64,000 nucleotides of DNA. Source: Liolophura sinensis (Eukaryota; Mollusca; Polyplacophora; Chitonida; Chitonidae). Location of the stretch: NCBI RefSeq assembly GCF_032854445.1, contig NC_088295.1, positions 85,852,644 through 85,916,643 of the forward strand, given 5' to 3'. The translations under genes and the position numbers were made by a program. Positions 14,060-27,049 of this stretch are shown in pieces (position 1 is the stretch's first letter; the number at the start of each line of letters is the position of its first letter). The notes beneath the pieces are model-generated. The model worked only from the letters and a program-made list of their open reading frames with translations, did not search any database and was not told where the DNA came from.

Positions 14060-15060
14060 TAGTGCAGGGGTCACTTGTTGATGCTTTGGACATAGTACCA
14101 GTAATGATTCGGAAAGTGGTGATGTCTCTAGTTGGTGCTTTGGACATAGTACCAGCAATGATTCAGAAAGTGCTGATGTCTCTAGTTGGTGCTGAGGACA
14201 AAGTGCCAGCAATGATTCAAAAAGTGCTGATGTCTCTAGTTGGTGCTGTGGACAAAGTGCTAGTAGTGAGATGAAAAGTGCAGACATCACTAATAAATGC
14301 CTTGGACATTGTGCTACAATTGGACAATGGTGCAGATATTACTAGTAGATGCTTTGAACATTGTGCTACAATAGGGTAGTGGTGCAGATTTCACTAGTAG
14401 ATGCCTTGGACATTGTGCTACAATGGGACAACGGTGCAGATATCACAAGTAGATGCCATGGACATTGTGCTACAATGGGGCAGTGGTGCAGATGTGATTA
14501 GTAGATGTCATTAGTAGATGCTTTGGACATTGTGCTACAGTGGGGCAGTGGTGCAGATGTCATTAGTAGATGCTTTGGACATTGTGCTGCAATGGGACAA
14601 TGGTGCAGATAATACTAGTAGATGCCTCGGACATTGTGCTACAATGGGACAGTGGTGCAGATTTCATAAGTAGATGCCTTGGACATTGTGCTACCCGTGG
14701 GGCAGTGGTGCAGATGTCATTAGTAGATGCTTTGGACTTTGTGCTAGAATGGGACAATGGCGTAGATTTCACAAGTAGATGCCTCGGACATTGTGCTACA
14801 ATGGGGCAGTGGTGCAGATGTGATTAGTAGATGCTTAGGACATTGTGCTACAATGGGGCAATGGTGGATTTTACTAGTAGATGCCTTTGACATTGAGCTA
14901 CAATGGGGCAATGGTGCAGATATCACTACTAGATGCTTTGGACATTGTGCTACAATGGGACAGTGGTGTAGATATCACTAGTAGATGCCATGAACATTGT
15001 TCTACAATGGGGCAAAGGTACAGATAGTAGTTGCTTCCACATTGTCTTACCAACAGGCAA
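14060..15060. repeat. 52-54-bp degenerate minisatellite
   Basis: Two related sub-arrays. From 14060 to 14275 the period is 54 bp (repeated 'gatgtctctagttggtgct' at 14121, 14175 and 14229). From about 14276 to 15060 the period is about 52 bp around 'ggacattgtgctacaatggg', with roughly 15 copies showing substitutions and small indels. The shared 'ttggaca' core says both derive from one ancestor. It is older and more diverged than the 39-bp array at 10.5 kb. Confidence 0.9.
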
Positions 15061-15263
15061 AATCTACGACATCACTAGTTGATGCCATGGACATGCCAAT
15101 AGGTAGGCATTGCAGTTATATAGCTACTGTATATGATGGAGTGGACATTGTGCTACCATGTAGAATGTAATGCAGATATCCCTTTTTACTGCCGTAAACA
15201 TGGTGGTATAATTGAACATCCATTGTTTATATCAATACTGATATCGATACTGATTCCACTATC

Positions 15264-15360
15264 ATATCACTTGACATCACTTATTGATTCCATGAGCATA
15301 TCACTTGATATCACTTATTGATTCTATGAGCATATCGCTTGATATCACCTATTGGTGCTA
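15264..15360. repeat. Short 34-bp tandem repeat
   Basis: Nearly three copies of a 34-bp unit beginning 'atatcacttga' at 15264 and 15298, just right of the larger minisatellite. Confidence 0.75.
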
Positions 15361-18300
15361 TGAGGCAAACTTTACTTGTTGATGATAATGTAATGTGTAA
15401 CTTTTGGAAAAATATGGAGTCATAGGGACTAATGATTTGAGGCAGCTTAAATCTTAAAGAACAGAAAAATATATGGTAAATATTCATTTGAATTTGATTT
15501 AGTGCCATTCTTGTTCGTTTTTCTTTTTATTAACTTGAATATTGGACAGGTTTACATTCACATTTTGCCATACAGTGTATTAGTCTGATGTGCACAGGTA
15601 CAGTGGGTTAGCCCTCTGTGTCAAAGGTCTGTCCCACTTCTGACTTTTCTGCAGTTATATTTGATTCTACTTTGACCTCAAAGCTAGGAGTTTTATATTA
15701 GCTTTTGGATTAGCCCATTTCAGGTAGCTGTCACTTTGAAACGAAGTCAACAAGTTTGTTCATTGTGAAAGTGTGTGCTGGTCAAAATGGGACAAGTGAA
15801 CTGTGTGTGGAAATGTCACTGTATATTGACAGTCAAAAGTTATTGTCTGTTCATGTTTTATGCCATGACACATTTCAACCATCACAGGGAAATATGTGCT
15901 TATGGAAAAAGACAATACCACAATTCTTTAACACTCCTAAACATCGTACAGATTTTTCTGTTGTGTTAGTTTCGTGTAAAGCTGTTTATATTTGTAACTG
16001 TGTAGTGTAAGCATAAAGATGGGACCCAGGATTGCCCTAGTATAACCTGTAAAGGATTTTAACTGATAGTTTACCAAGATTACATACTTTGGTGATTATA
16101 CATTTGGTCTTTTTGCTGTTAGGCAATTCCAGGTTTAATTGTTGTTTTGTGCGCAGAATAAATTTTTTTCTATGTCAGAGGAGGGTATAAAGATCAAAAT
16201 AAAACTTGAAAATTATCTAATTTGTGTAAAATATACACTATCTGAGCAATTTTTCCTGTCGAAAGACAGAGGATTAACTTAATCGGAGAGCCTTGAAAAA
16301 CAGGAAAATCACAAAAGCATTAATATGGGACAAAATAAAATAGTCCATTTTCAGTTTTATTTTTTGTTCTGTTTTTGGATTTTTATTAGTGTTGACTCAC
16401 CTGTATAAAACAAAATAAACTTGTCGTCAGTTCACCTATCCAGTAAGCCCTTTTAATGACATTTCTCTTGATAAGTGACCCCAGTAAACCTCCACATCTA
16501 TTACAATTGTACTATTTCATATTAGCATTGTTTCTTATGTAGGATGACCTAAACATGTTGTCTAAGCTATAAACCTGGGTATTTTCTGAACTATGAACAG
16601 TTCTTATGCTTGTTATAGTACCATTAGGGCCAAACATCTGTTTATCACAAGTGGAATTCCTGACCAGGTGGTTACTATTGTGTGTGATTGGACATTGTGA
16701 GATAGATGAGGGCTAGACTCATGGACATATTACACTGTTAGTCATGGTAGCTTTTGTTCACCATGGCTGAAACCTTAATTTAATTCCCCATGCATAAGAG
16801 CACCTGCTCACCCACCCTCTGAAGGAGTTGTTCTCTTGAGACAGGCTTCATGCATTTCCTGCCCAGAGGTGGAGACAGCTAGCTTAGATCCCTCTCCCTG
16901 GGGTGGGATGTGCAGGGACTGACCCTTGGCAGCTTATCAGGCACATTAAGCTGCTGCTTACCAGGTACAGTGGTATCAGTCTCAGTGTCTGTTAATAACT
17001 TGTGAGCGATCATTAAAGTAACTGCAGATTTCCTATAGAGGTTGCATGCGTAACTGAAGAGTAAGACTATGTTTTATTTTGTGAAGTTGTCATGTGTGGC
17101 ACATTTAACAAGGGAAAATTCCATGAAGAGTTCAGAAAAACTGAGGCTTTTAGGCTTTGAAATCAAGTTCTGTTGAAATAAGGTTCTTGAGTTTTGTCAT
17201 TCAGAACGGCTGAGTTTACGTGAGAAAAAGTGAGAAATCAGACTCCATGTATATAGTGCCAAACTCAGATTAATTAGACATTTTTGCAATATTTATTTAT
17301 CTGATTGATGTTTTACACCGTACTCAAGAATATTTCACTTACACAATGGCAGCCAGCATTATGGCGGTGAAACCCACGACCATCCCTGGGTTGCTCACAG
17401 ACCTTCCCACATCAGCTGGAGCGGAAGTCAGCATGCGTTTGTGCAATAAGAGCATTATATATATAAACATGTAAAACAATAGTTTTGCTGCTTGAAGAAA
17501 TTCGCGGGTGGTATACACAGGTGTTCCTACAATGTGAAGATTGTTGTTATAGACATGAATGGACAAGTAGTATACAGATTTTCGCCATATGTCTCTTTGA
17601 TGTGTTTTATGTCTTCTGATGCACATGAGGAGTAAACTTGGCCTGGTGGTGTGATGGGATGATTGTTCTGTGTTCTAGACAAGGCTGTTGTCCTGGGGTC
17701 CACAGGGAGTGTGCCCAGGTTTGCTCTCCAAACACACACACCTCTCTCTGATTTTCTCTTTCTCTACACAGATCTGTTTTCACAGCATCTTCCTCTATAA
17801 TACCCTCATTACCTTAATCACCTGTAACCAGTCAGACTACTCTCTGACTTTCTGAGGCTCTGAAAAGCACCAAATTAAATGTGGACACATGCACAGGGTG
17901 ATAAAGTATATATTGACCAATGGAGTTAAGACTGTAAATAGAGAAGATGAGATTAAGGGAAAAATGTTTTACTTGCAAATTTGCTCAAGGCTTTCTGACG
18001 TTGGCGATTGGAGGAATTGCCTTTGTGCTTTTTGTGAGAAGCCTTGGCAAGAAGAACGGATTTTTGTTGAGGTTACTGCCACATCGTGCCCTCCATAATC
18101 CATCCTGCACACAAATAGTTGAAATAATTGCTGCACCAATTGTTTGCTCCCTCAATAAGATAGGCCTGTGTTCTCCCTAAGTGTTGGCTGGTCAGGTTCC
18201 AAGGCCTCTTCTACATAACCATCTCTTACAGACAACACATGCTCTGATTATCCAGTCACAATAGAATCTGATAAAGTATTACACCTCAGCGATTTCTAAC

Positions 18301-19261
18301 TGCCTGGCATAACAATATTCTGCCTGTGTCACCCAGGTGTTAAATTCTAATGCAAAATCAATCTTTGGGCTGTGACAATATCTATTGCATCGTCTGCATT
18401 TTCTATCCAGCTGCTTCTTAGGACCATCCCTTGTTACCATTTCTGTTAGAGATTCGTGTAATTTGGACTCACACTGTGCTGTGACAGTTTTGAGGTGACT
18501 TACATGTTCACCTGTGCTTTGTAAATTTGTTTCCTGGTGAAAGGTTTAAAATGGAATGAATCATGAATCGTTGATATTGTACCAGGGAGTTCTTTCCCTG
18601 AGCGTGGTTAAGCAGACCTAATGTGTGTAGAGCCGGTGGAGGATAGGTTAAGTCCTCGTAAAAGCTAAGTGGAGGACAGGTTAAGTCTTTGTCAAAGGAA
18701 CTGCCGAGGTAATGGTGAATAATGAGCCAAACAGAGCGTCTGTGACAGTCCCCAGTCCAGTTACCGCCAACACTCCTGACCTTATGTCACTGTTGTAGAA
18801 TCCAAAGATTGTTAATGGGCAGGGGATTACTGTACCTGATTGGTTTGTTTTGTTGCAGGAAAACTTCTGAAGCTGCTGTACTTGGATTCTCTTAATTGTA
18901 ACGTGTTGTTTTGGGCGTTGTCAGATCACCTGTAGTAAGACATCAAAGTTCAGGAGGAGTGGGATGGGTGCACAGTGGGCATTAATGTCAAGTAATCTAG
19001 TACTGATTGAATCTGGCAATTCCATGTAGCTCTGTACTCAGGTACTGGCTTAGAGCTTATGGCATGAAACCCAGTCAGGTTATTTTTCATACTCTCAAAA
19101 ATGGATCAAAGTTCATTTCACTTGTACAATATAAAGTGAGATGAACATCTGATTTCGCCCCTTTTTGCTCTGAAAAGGAGCAGTTTTGTTCCTAAAAGTG
19201 CAGATTTGTCTTTCCATTTGCAGACTTGAATGTTAATATTTGTTGTTGTTGTGTGTTTCAG
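15361..19261. other. Non-coding stretch upstream of the LRR gene
   Basis: AT-rich, with one SINE fragment (17290-17437) and no convincing exon. It ends in a T-rich, GT-rich tract and an acceptor AG at 19260-19261 immediately before the LRR coding exon, consistent with the 3' end of a 5'-UTR intron. Confidence 0.5.
17290..17437 (-). mobile_element. Partial tRNA-derived SINE (family 1)
   Basis: Read on the plus strand it runs from an A/T-rich 'atttatttat' tail through the family core 'tactcaagaatatttcact', 'cagcattatggcgg' and 'cagaccttcccacat'. The tRNA-like head is missing or unrecognisable. The same core occurs at 23816, 34459, 44667 (opposite strand, longest copy) and 55052, so it is a dispersed family. 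The strand assigned puts the tRNA end 5'. Confidence 0.75.
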
Positions 19262-19282
19262 ATGTAGTGTCCACTGCTGAAG

Positions 19283-21058
19283 ATGTCCCCAGAGAGTCAG
19301 AAGGGGGTTCTCTGGTGGCTGAGGGTCCTGCTGTTACAACTTAGTCTGCTGGCCCCAGTGTCCAGCTGTCCAGGAAAATGCCACTGTATGCAGGACTACT
19401 ATGTCTACTGCGATGCCAAAAACATCACCCATGCTCACCTGTATGATCTCATTCGCTCCATGCCAAAGGAGGCGCGGTACCTGGATCTGAGTCATAACCA
19501 CCTGGACATAGTGCCTGGTCTTATCTTCCAGCGATTACCCAGTCTAGTTCAGCTCAACCTCGCCCACAATGTCATCGCTAACCTCAGCATCGGCTCCTTC
19601 GAAGGACTCGACAATTTGCATCGCTTGGACTTACAGGCCAATCAGATAGGCAGGGTGTCGCGCAATACCCTAGCCAGCCTGGGCAACCTTGAGGAACTGC
19701 ATCTGGAGAGTAACGGTATTCGCACCATTTCAGAAAGTGCGCTGTCTAACCTGGTGAATCTGAAAACACTGTACCTTCAGAATAACAGCCTGCGGGAGCT
19801 GTGCCATGGAGCGTTCACACAGCTCAAGGCCATTGAGGTGCTAGATTTGTCAGGTAACAGCATATCTTGTCTGGGAGAGTTGACGTTCTCCGGGCTGACT
19901 AGGCTGCGTCAGTTAAAACTCGGGCATAATAGCATTGGTCGTGTTGCACCAATGACCTTCTCAGGGCTTGTCTCCCTACAAGTTGTGGAGTTGGATGCTA
20001 ACAACATTGAACACATCACTGCTCAGTCTTTTGACAAATCCAAAGAACTTCTGGAATTGTCACTGAAAAATAACAAAATCATATCTTTATCTCAAGAAAA
20101 CTTTGCCGGCATGGGTCGGTTGAGGAAGCTGTACCTGGACTCCAACCAGATAGGGCTGATTGGGTCGGGCACATTTTCTGACTTACTAGAACTGAGGAAT
20201 CTCTCGTTATCAGGGAACAAACTGTCCCAGCTGAAGAGGTCCACATTTGCTGGGGCCTATCAGCTGTCACAACTTCATCTTCAGAACAATGAGATCTCTG
20301 GCATATCCACGGGGTCATTTGATCCATTCCGGGAAGCTCTCTATGTTCTCAGTTTAACTGGGAATTTGCTGAGAAGCATTAAGCTTGGAATGTTCAGACG
20401 GATGAGGTATCTGCAATATCTAAACTTAGCTCAAAATTCCATTGCCAGCATTGACCAAAAGTCATTAGACGAACTTCCAAGTCTATTAGAACTTGACCTC
20501 TCACAAAACAATCTAACTTCATTTGACGTTGGAATCATAAAAAGACTTTCTTCATTAGAGCAGCTCCGTCTTCATGGGAACCCGTTAAGTGAATTAAGGG
20601 GTCTCAAATTTGACAAGTTTGCTAGTTTAGAGTATGTGACCCTGAACCTGACGGTGTCAAATATCACAGAAACGAGTGCAGCAGTGTCCTGGCCGTACAC
20701 TGAAGGTGACCAGATCTACTGGTCACTTAGTGTCCAGTGTCTGCAAGAACCTCTCTCAGGCTGTCCGTACAGTCAGCAGCCAGAGTACCTTGCGCCATAT
20801 AAAACTGAGGTGAACATTGAAAACTTAAGTCCGTCCTCATCTTACTATGTGTGTGTCATTCCTTCATTTGTGTTTTCTCGTGCGGATGTACAGCAGTGTT
20901 CAGAAGTAAGGACTAAAGCATCCTACAGTGCCACGAAGAAGAGCGGTAGTGCCCTACCCTCCTCGTCTGCCTCTCAGTGCTCACCCCTCATCTCCCATAC
21001 CTTATCCCTCTGGACACTGTTCTGTGTGAGCTACCACTGGAGGGATTACCTCCCCTGA
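19283..21058 (+). CDS. Secreted or membrane-anchored LRR protein with FN3-like domain
   Basis: A 591-codon open frame in one exon, opened by an acceptor AG at 19260-19261 that leaves 21 bases of 5' UTR. Residues 1-28 form a signal peptide (hydrophobic LLLQLSLLAPV). A cysteine N-cap follows (CPGKCHC near 29-35), then about 16 typical 24-residue leucine-rich repeats (around 63-447, pattern LxxLxLxxNxI). No cysteine C-cap is visible. A fibronectin-III-like domain follows (about 455-545, AAVSW and a later SSYYVCVIPS strand). The last 35 residues are Ser-rich then moderately hydrophobic, which could be a GPI-attachment signal or a weak membrane anchor. The family mostly mediates adhesion or receptor recognition. 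The layout recalls chaoptin-like or TRIL-like proteins, but I cannot assign an orthologue. The intron-free coding region is normal for LRR adhesion genes. Confidence 0.9.
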   Translation: MSPESQKGVLWWLRVLLLQLSLLAPVSSCPGKCHCMQDYYVYCDAKNITHAHLYDLIRSMPKEARYLDLSHNHLDIVPGLIFQRLPSLVQLNLAHNVIANLSIGSFEGLDNLHRLDLQANQIGRVSRNTLASLGNLEELHLESNGIRTISESALSNLVNLKTLYLQNNSLRELCHGAFTQLKAIEVLDLSGNSISCLGELTFSGLTRLRQLKLGHNSIGRVAPMTFSGLVSLQVVELDANNIEHITAQSFDKSKELLELSLKNNKIISLSQENFAGMGRLRKLYLDSNQIGLIGSGTFSDLLELRNLSLSGNKLSQLKRSTFAGAYQLSQLHLQNNEISGISTGSFDPFREALYVLSLTGNLLRSIKLGMFRRMRYLQYLNLAQNSIASIDQKSLDELPSLLELDLSQNNLTSFDVGIIKRLSSLEQLRLHGNPLSELRGLKFDKFASLEYVTLNLTVSNITETSAAVSWPYTEGDQIYWSLSVQCLQEPLSGCPYSQQPEYLAPYKTEVNIENLSPSSSYYVCVIPSFVFSRADVQQCSEVRTKASYSATKKSGSALPSSSASQCSPLISHTLSLWTLFCVSYHWRDYLP

Positions 21059-23815
21059 TGTAGCTTCATCTACATCTATCATTTAATGTTATAAGCCTGT
21101 TGTGATACACACATATTATATCAGAAATCATGCAGTGATCTTTCATAGTTTTATGCCGAGTTAAAGCATATATATCTTGTACATACATGTGTATGTAAAT
21201 GTTTAATTTCCTACATATATGTTTACTTGCATATACCTGTACATTGCTTCGCTGTTATTTGAGTATTGTTATTCATTATTGGATGTAAAATTCTGCACAT
21301 CACAGTGATGTGCACAACTAAAATAGGCAGAAAAGAAGACTGTGTATTACACTGTTGCAAATCTTTTCAGGGAGTGAAATCCCACTGTCTTTGGAGATGA
21401 TTTAACTAATGTTTTTCCCTGAGGGCAATGTGTTACACATCACACAGAACTGTAGAACGATTCATTTGCTTAAAGTGGATAAACTGTATGAATGGGCCAG
21501 GTTTGACAGTCAGCTGTGCTGGACGTGTTCAAAGGGAGGCAACTCTCATAGTTTTCTTCCTGGGTCTTGCAGAGTTTATATATTCAGCTTTTTGTTGTCA
21601 CTGAGAAATGGGTGTTGTCTCCAGTCTACAGTAACACTTAGGGCTGATGTCTGTTGGTCAATACGTGTATGTGGGATATGAGTATTGAAGCTTTACTAAA
21701 TGATCTGATGGAATCTCACAAGGTACAAGAAGGAAAGCAAATGTCTGATTTTGCTGATTTTCAGAACAGGCCTGTTATTATGATTTAATTTTCTTATTAT
21801 GATTTCAATTTTTTTTAAATACTGGTACAGTTGACATAATGATGTGTATCAAGTAAAACTGAACATGTTTGTTAACTGTGGCATTCAACTATGCATGGCA
21901 GTGATTATCATGGGTTAGACACTCTGAATCACATGTAGGCTTTGCCCACAAGAAAACACCTTCACATTTCTACAGTTTAACTTGTTATCCCTTTGAGCTT
22001 CCTGATGTCTTCCGATATTTCTCCATTTATAAGGCAAAGCTAACAATGTGTGCTTGCCACCTAAAACTGTGTAGGATCATTTCAGGTTGGCAAAAATTAT
22101 TTCTGGAAAGCAAGATTATTTCATCAAAATCAAACATTTGTATGTAGTGTAGTGAATGGCATTCTTCTTATTTTCCATACATATAAATATGGTGCATTAG
22201 GTTTAACCAGTATTAAGTTTGTGAGGGTCAGTTGCAGGCACGGCTTAAAATCTGTCGCAGTAACCATCATCTAGGGCTGATAAGTACAATGAAACAATAT
22301 TGTCAACAGACTACTAGTGCATCCCCCACCCTGAAATATGGCTGCCATCCCATAAGTCAGACATTCTTGGGCATTGTTCAGTGCATTAGCACCAATCAGG
22401 CAGTCAGTGAAGATTGACGGTATGATCGCACTTACAGATTGGGTAGAGAGCAGTGGTGCACAGGTATGTAGAAAGGTTGTTATAAGGGAGGTAACTGTGA
22501 ACACTAATGAAGCGGTATGATCTCTCTGTGTGACGTCTATGCATTAAAACATACCATTACCACTGTGCTGCTTGTCCTAAGTTAACTTCTTCATGGATGG
22601 GTTTAGCATGCTCTGTGTCTTTCCTGAATAATAAATTAATAACCTGAAACATTCATTAATAATTAAACACATAAATGCATGTTTATTGTGCATGGTTTCA
22701 TTGATGAAAATCCGCACTGTAAATAAATTGAATTTTATTGCCTCGTGATATAGTCATTGAATATCAGTGATAAATGTCACAGTTGTTGAGGGTTTACACA
22801 TACTGGTCTTAATATGCTTGTTGAAAAATGTAATGTAAAAAGCTATGGTTGTGAATGATTGATGTAAATTAGACTTTATGCAAAATGATGTGATCATTTT
22901 TGTTACCATAATTTTATGAAATGTAAAACAGATTCTCAAACAATTGCTTTGTTCAGTGTTTATTGAAGCAGTTGTGTGAAGTTTATTTTTCTATCAACCT
23001 GATTGTTTGAAGTGAAGCAATTTACAAGTCAAATAAATCAGTTAAGTTTTTCTAATGTCCAAATATAAAATTATGATGAAATATATGTCTTCAACAGAAA
23101 CCCTTAAACAAGTTCCTTTAGCCTAACTAGACTAATGGGATGTTTTCGAGTTCAAACCCGTGGAAGGGCAGACTATTTGACTGTTTGAGGTGCTTATCTA
23201 TGAACAATCAGACATACAAAGTGCTGGTACAATCCCAGTCTAGCTAGGATGAAGAACCACTCAAGGTTCCTTTGTCTTCACAGTGCTTCAAGGGCCATGT
23301 CAGTGGTCTTCCAGGAAATCCTGTTCCATATCATGTACCTTCCGCCAGTATCTGTCTGTCACAGGGAAAAGTTTGTCAGTTTTACTCAAGGTTCTGAATG
23401 TCATCTTGTGAGTGAAATATTTTTTGGCATGGCATTAAAGACAAGTCAGATTGGTAAATGTACTATCTTCAAATATGCCTTCTAAGATCAAGCTTTAAAG
23501 TAAACTGCTGTAGAATTTTAGAAGCAATGTTGGAAAGTTTCCACAATATCCTGTTTACTTGTGTCACTTTTCTTAAGCAGTGGGAAAGATTCTTTAAGGA
23601 GTCATTCTGGAGAATTCATAACATGAATGTCAGAGGATCTTTATAAAATGCTTACTGTGGCAATGTTTCCTAAGCCAATGTTGGAAAATACCAACCACAG
23701 GATTTCCCGGAAGCAGTATGGTAGAACAATCCAAAAGGTTAGAAGTAAAGTACATGTACATATAGAATGTACACACCACACACATATACAGATATATATA
23801 GTAGAGTAAAAACGT
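21059..23815. other. 3' UTR of LRR gene and downstream non-coding DNA
   Basis: AT-rich sequence without exons. AATAAA hexamers on the plus strand at 22722-22727 and 23032-23037 are candidate poly(A) signals for the LRR gene, implying a long 3' UTR of about 1.7-2 kb. Which one is used cannot be read from sequence alone. Confidence 0.4.
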
Positions 23816-23925
23816 ATATTTATTCACTTATTTGTTTTTTGATGTTTTACGACATACTCAAGAATATTTCACTTTTACAATGGTAGCCGTCTTATGGTGA
23901 GAGGAAACCGAACAGAGCTCATTTA
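23816..23925 (-). mobile_element. SINE fragment (family 1)
   Basis: Contains 'atgttttacgacatactcaa', 'gaatatttcact', 'cttatggtgagaggaaaccg' and the A/T-rich tail, matching the family core seen at 44667-44904. The tRNA-like head is absent. Confidence 0.75.
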
Positions 23926-23948
23926 GCAGTCATGCAATGAAATGTACG

Positions 23949-23950
<2 letters not shown>

Positions 23951-23988
<38 letters not shown>
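23951..23988. repeat. (TA)n microsatellite
   Basis: Uninterrupted TA dinucleotides just beyond a SINE fragment. Confidence 0.95.
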
Positions 23989-23993
<5 letters not shown>

Positions 23994-25419
23994 GTGCTTA
24001 CATAAACACACAGAAATGAGCAAACAGGACCACAAAATATATACAATTTAACTTGCTTGAGGAACAAAGCAGTAAAATTACATAAATATGAGAATCGGGT
24101 ATGCTTGGGCATGGTATTCGGCAAGGATTCAGGACAATTGTATGGACATTAGACCAAACTTGTAGGATTCTGGAGAATGCAAGGTTTCATCAATTGTTTA
24201 AAGAGGAGACTATGATTTAGTTGGTTTAACATAAGTTCTAGTGTATATGATGATCATTCGCAAACAGGAAAAAACTTGTGAAATGAACAAGTATGAAAAT
24301 AAACGTTTTGCAAACAATTTTAATTCAGGGAAGAGAATAGCTCTCGTGTGGCCAAGTCTGATCATGTAGACTTACTCTTATCTTTTGTTCCATTTGTAAC
24401 CAGTAAAGATAAGTAGGGTACTCCATCACTTTTACCAAATACAAGAGATGGGGATATTAAGGCAAAGTAAAGACGATGAAGTATTTTGACAGTGATAAAA
24501 CCTCATTGCGAGTTTTCCAGATAAATCTGATGATTAAATATTCACATAGAAACTTACAGTCATCTACTTACCCTAATTCCTCAACCTTTTTGCATATGAA
24601 AGAGCGACTTTTAGTGCAATTTAGGCATGTTTTTAATTTGATTTTGGGGACAAAACTATATTGGTTGTATTGGTCAAGGCCTCACGAAAAGACTAATTTT
24701 ATCAGTTCACACAGAATAACACCCTCAGAATTCGCTTCAATAAACACCTTGTAAACATGCGATACGGATTACAGTACACTACGCATAGATCTGAGGGATA
24801 TTTTCCAACTTTGCATCGCTTTAAGGACTTCGTACACATACATGTTTTTTATGGTATTAACTGATAATTTGTTGCACGTGAATGAACCAGTGAAACGACT
24901 TTTCGTATCAAATATTGCAGTTCGTATCAAATAATACACCCGTCTCTCTAATATAGTTACAGACATGTCATGAACAATGAGCACAAGTTTTAAGATATGA
25001 TTAACGGAATTCCTCGTTTATGTAGACCTGTTTTACAAGGCTGTCGCTACTCTACGGCAAACTTTATAATATCCAATACACTTTAATAGAGATATCCAGA
25101 AATATAATTTAGTAATGTTTTTTGTCTCTTGCTGCCGTCTAACCCATCATAAGACGGAAAGGACTGTCGGGAAAGTTAAATGGATTGCACCAAGTGCACA
25201 CTGATTTGAGTAAATTAGACACAATGCACTTTAATAAATTTTGTCTGTAGTCAATCGTTCTATGATTTTGCTAAAACCGATATGGCTGTCCAATTTTCAA
25301 ATACATTTTTTTTTATCCAATTTTGATGTAGCGGAGAAAATCGCCATTGAGAAAGTTATTGACGAAATTTCCCAAAGTGACAATCAGATCTAGCCACCAT
25401 ACAGGTCTTCCGTAGAAGA

Positions 25420-25870
25420 AACCCTTTATATCTTGAGTCTGGGTGGGAAACCTTAGAAAATAGAAGGCAATTAGTAAAGCTAAAATTTGTGTACCGATTA
25501 ACAATGGTGAAGCTGGGTTCAAGAGTCTTGAACCGAACAACGAAAGGGTATGTTATGTATAGGAAAGGATTAAATATATTTCGAAATTCGTTTCCCCTCA
25601 GTAATACGTGAATGGAATAACCTTGAATTAGATGTTAGGAAAAAGAAAACTATCGTGAATTTTATTCACTCTGTATCAAGCCGAATTACTAAACCAAAAG
25701 TATTTATAGGAAATAGAAAATTAAGCATAATTATTACTCAAATGAGACATAAATGTAGTCTTTTAAGTGTTCGCCCAGTCCAAAGGCATCTCACCACCGA
25801 CCCAACGTCAAAACCAGAAGCATTTCTCTATGCTGTGCTCATAACCTCTCTTATGTTATCTAATGTACTC
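25420..25870 (+). pseudogene. Relic of a LINE (non-LTR retrotransposon) reverse transcriptase C-terminus
   Basis: Broken plus-strand frames give the characteristic tail of invertebrate LINE ORF2 proteins: LGWETLENRRQLVKLKFVYR near 25435, then after a frame change FPSVIREWNNLELDVR near 25590-25645, then RKLSIIITQMRHKCSLL near 25705-25765. Such 'GWxSLxxRR', 'FPSxIREWN' and 'LRHxCSxL' motifs follow the reverse-transcriptase domain in several non-LTR clades. The frame shift, stop codons and missing catalytic region show a dead fragment. The final CxC zinc-like motif is not visible. The clade cannot be assigned from this stretch. Confidence 0.65.
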
Positions 25871-27049
25871 TGCTTCAAGGGAAAATGATCATGTCACGGG
25901 TTTATTAAAAACTCTGAAAAACAATATAAATAACACGCACAGCACTGAGAGAAAAACCAGAGCAGCAGTGACAATCTGATAGTTGGCAAATGGTCACACC
26001 TAACAAGAACGCTGAGAATTTTAGCTTCAATCATTAAACTACTCACTGTTTGAAAAAGAGAAACACTGAAAAGCGAGATGCACGACATCGGGTTCAGATT
26101 ATTGAATAAACATTTCCTTTCACCTTTCATTTTATGTCAAATTTTTTCTCGTATTATTGATTTCTTAGCTTTTCTCATCACGTGATTTAACCTTTTCCCA
26201 TAGATTTTGTTATTGCCAATGCTAATGTATAGCCGGATCTCTGCCTTTCTATCTCAGACGAAATAGCGTCTTCTGGCGAACTGATGTCAACATAGCGAAT
26301 GTTATCCACGCTTTTCCGATGTGCCATTGTGTGCATGTTATGAGTTGGGAGCATTTATATAACCAGGACTGATGCGATCTCTCACTGAACCGCAGGCTTT
26401 ACTAGTTACCATGATCCACAATGTTGTGCAGTCTGTCGTAAACTGAAACTATCGTGAGTCATATTTCTACTGCCATGTCAGGATCGACGGTTTCAGCTAT
26501 TACATTCCCCCAATTAACATTTTCTAATCCTCCTTGAAGCGTCATTTTTGAAAAGTTATTAGACGATATTTGTAGATGTTAGAGGATATCTTTAGTGTCA
26601 TTTCAGTTTTGTAGACTTTAAACAATGAAAAATGATCTTTCACTTCTGAAAGCAAAATACCAGACAGAACGGCATGTTCATTAGTATTTTCTTTTTTGAT
26701 TTAGACAAAGCAGAACGTCAATAGCCCTATATTTCATAAAAAGTGTTTAATAGAAGGATCAAGACAACTTTCTGATATCCCTATTAGTGTACTGTAAAAC
26801 AAAGTGACACTGGAATATAGGCGAACGGATTTCGTAACTTTCTTGTTTAAACTGCGAGCTTTGAAGCGGATGATTGGAAAGAAAGATGAGTAATTTTTAA
26901 AGGCACACAAAAGACTAAAATGAAGTGTGACATGGTTTAAAACCATCAGAATCTGATGTGGTATGTAGTGACCAAGAGGGTATCAGTGACGTCACATACA
27001 TATTTTTTACTTGAAATAGTTTGTTTCAAGGTCCATTCGGTAATTGCAT
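25871..27049. other. Non-coding stretch
   Basis: No exon, RNA gene or repeat is recognised between the LINE relic and the minisatellite. Confidence 0.5.

Noticed and set aside
17339..17739. Minus-strand frames of 95 and 70 codons
   Set aside because: They overlap a SINE fragment and each other, with no domain or splice support.
25313..25540. 75-codon hydrophobic minus-strand frame
   Set aside because: It is antisense to the LINE reverse-transcriptase relic and best explained as its shadow.
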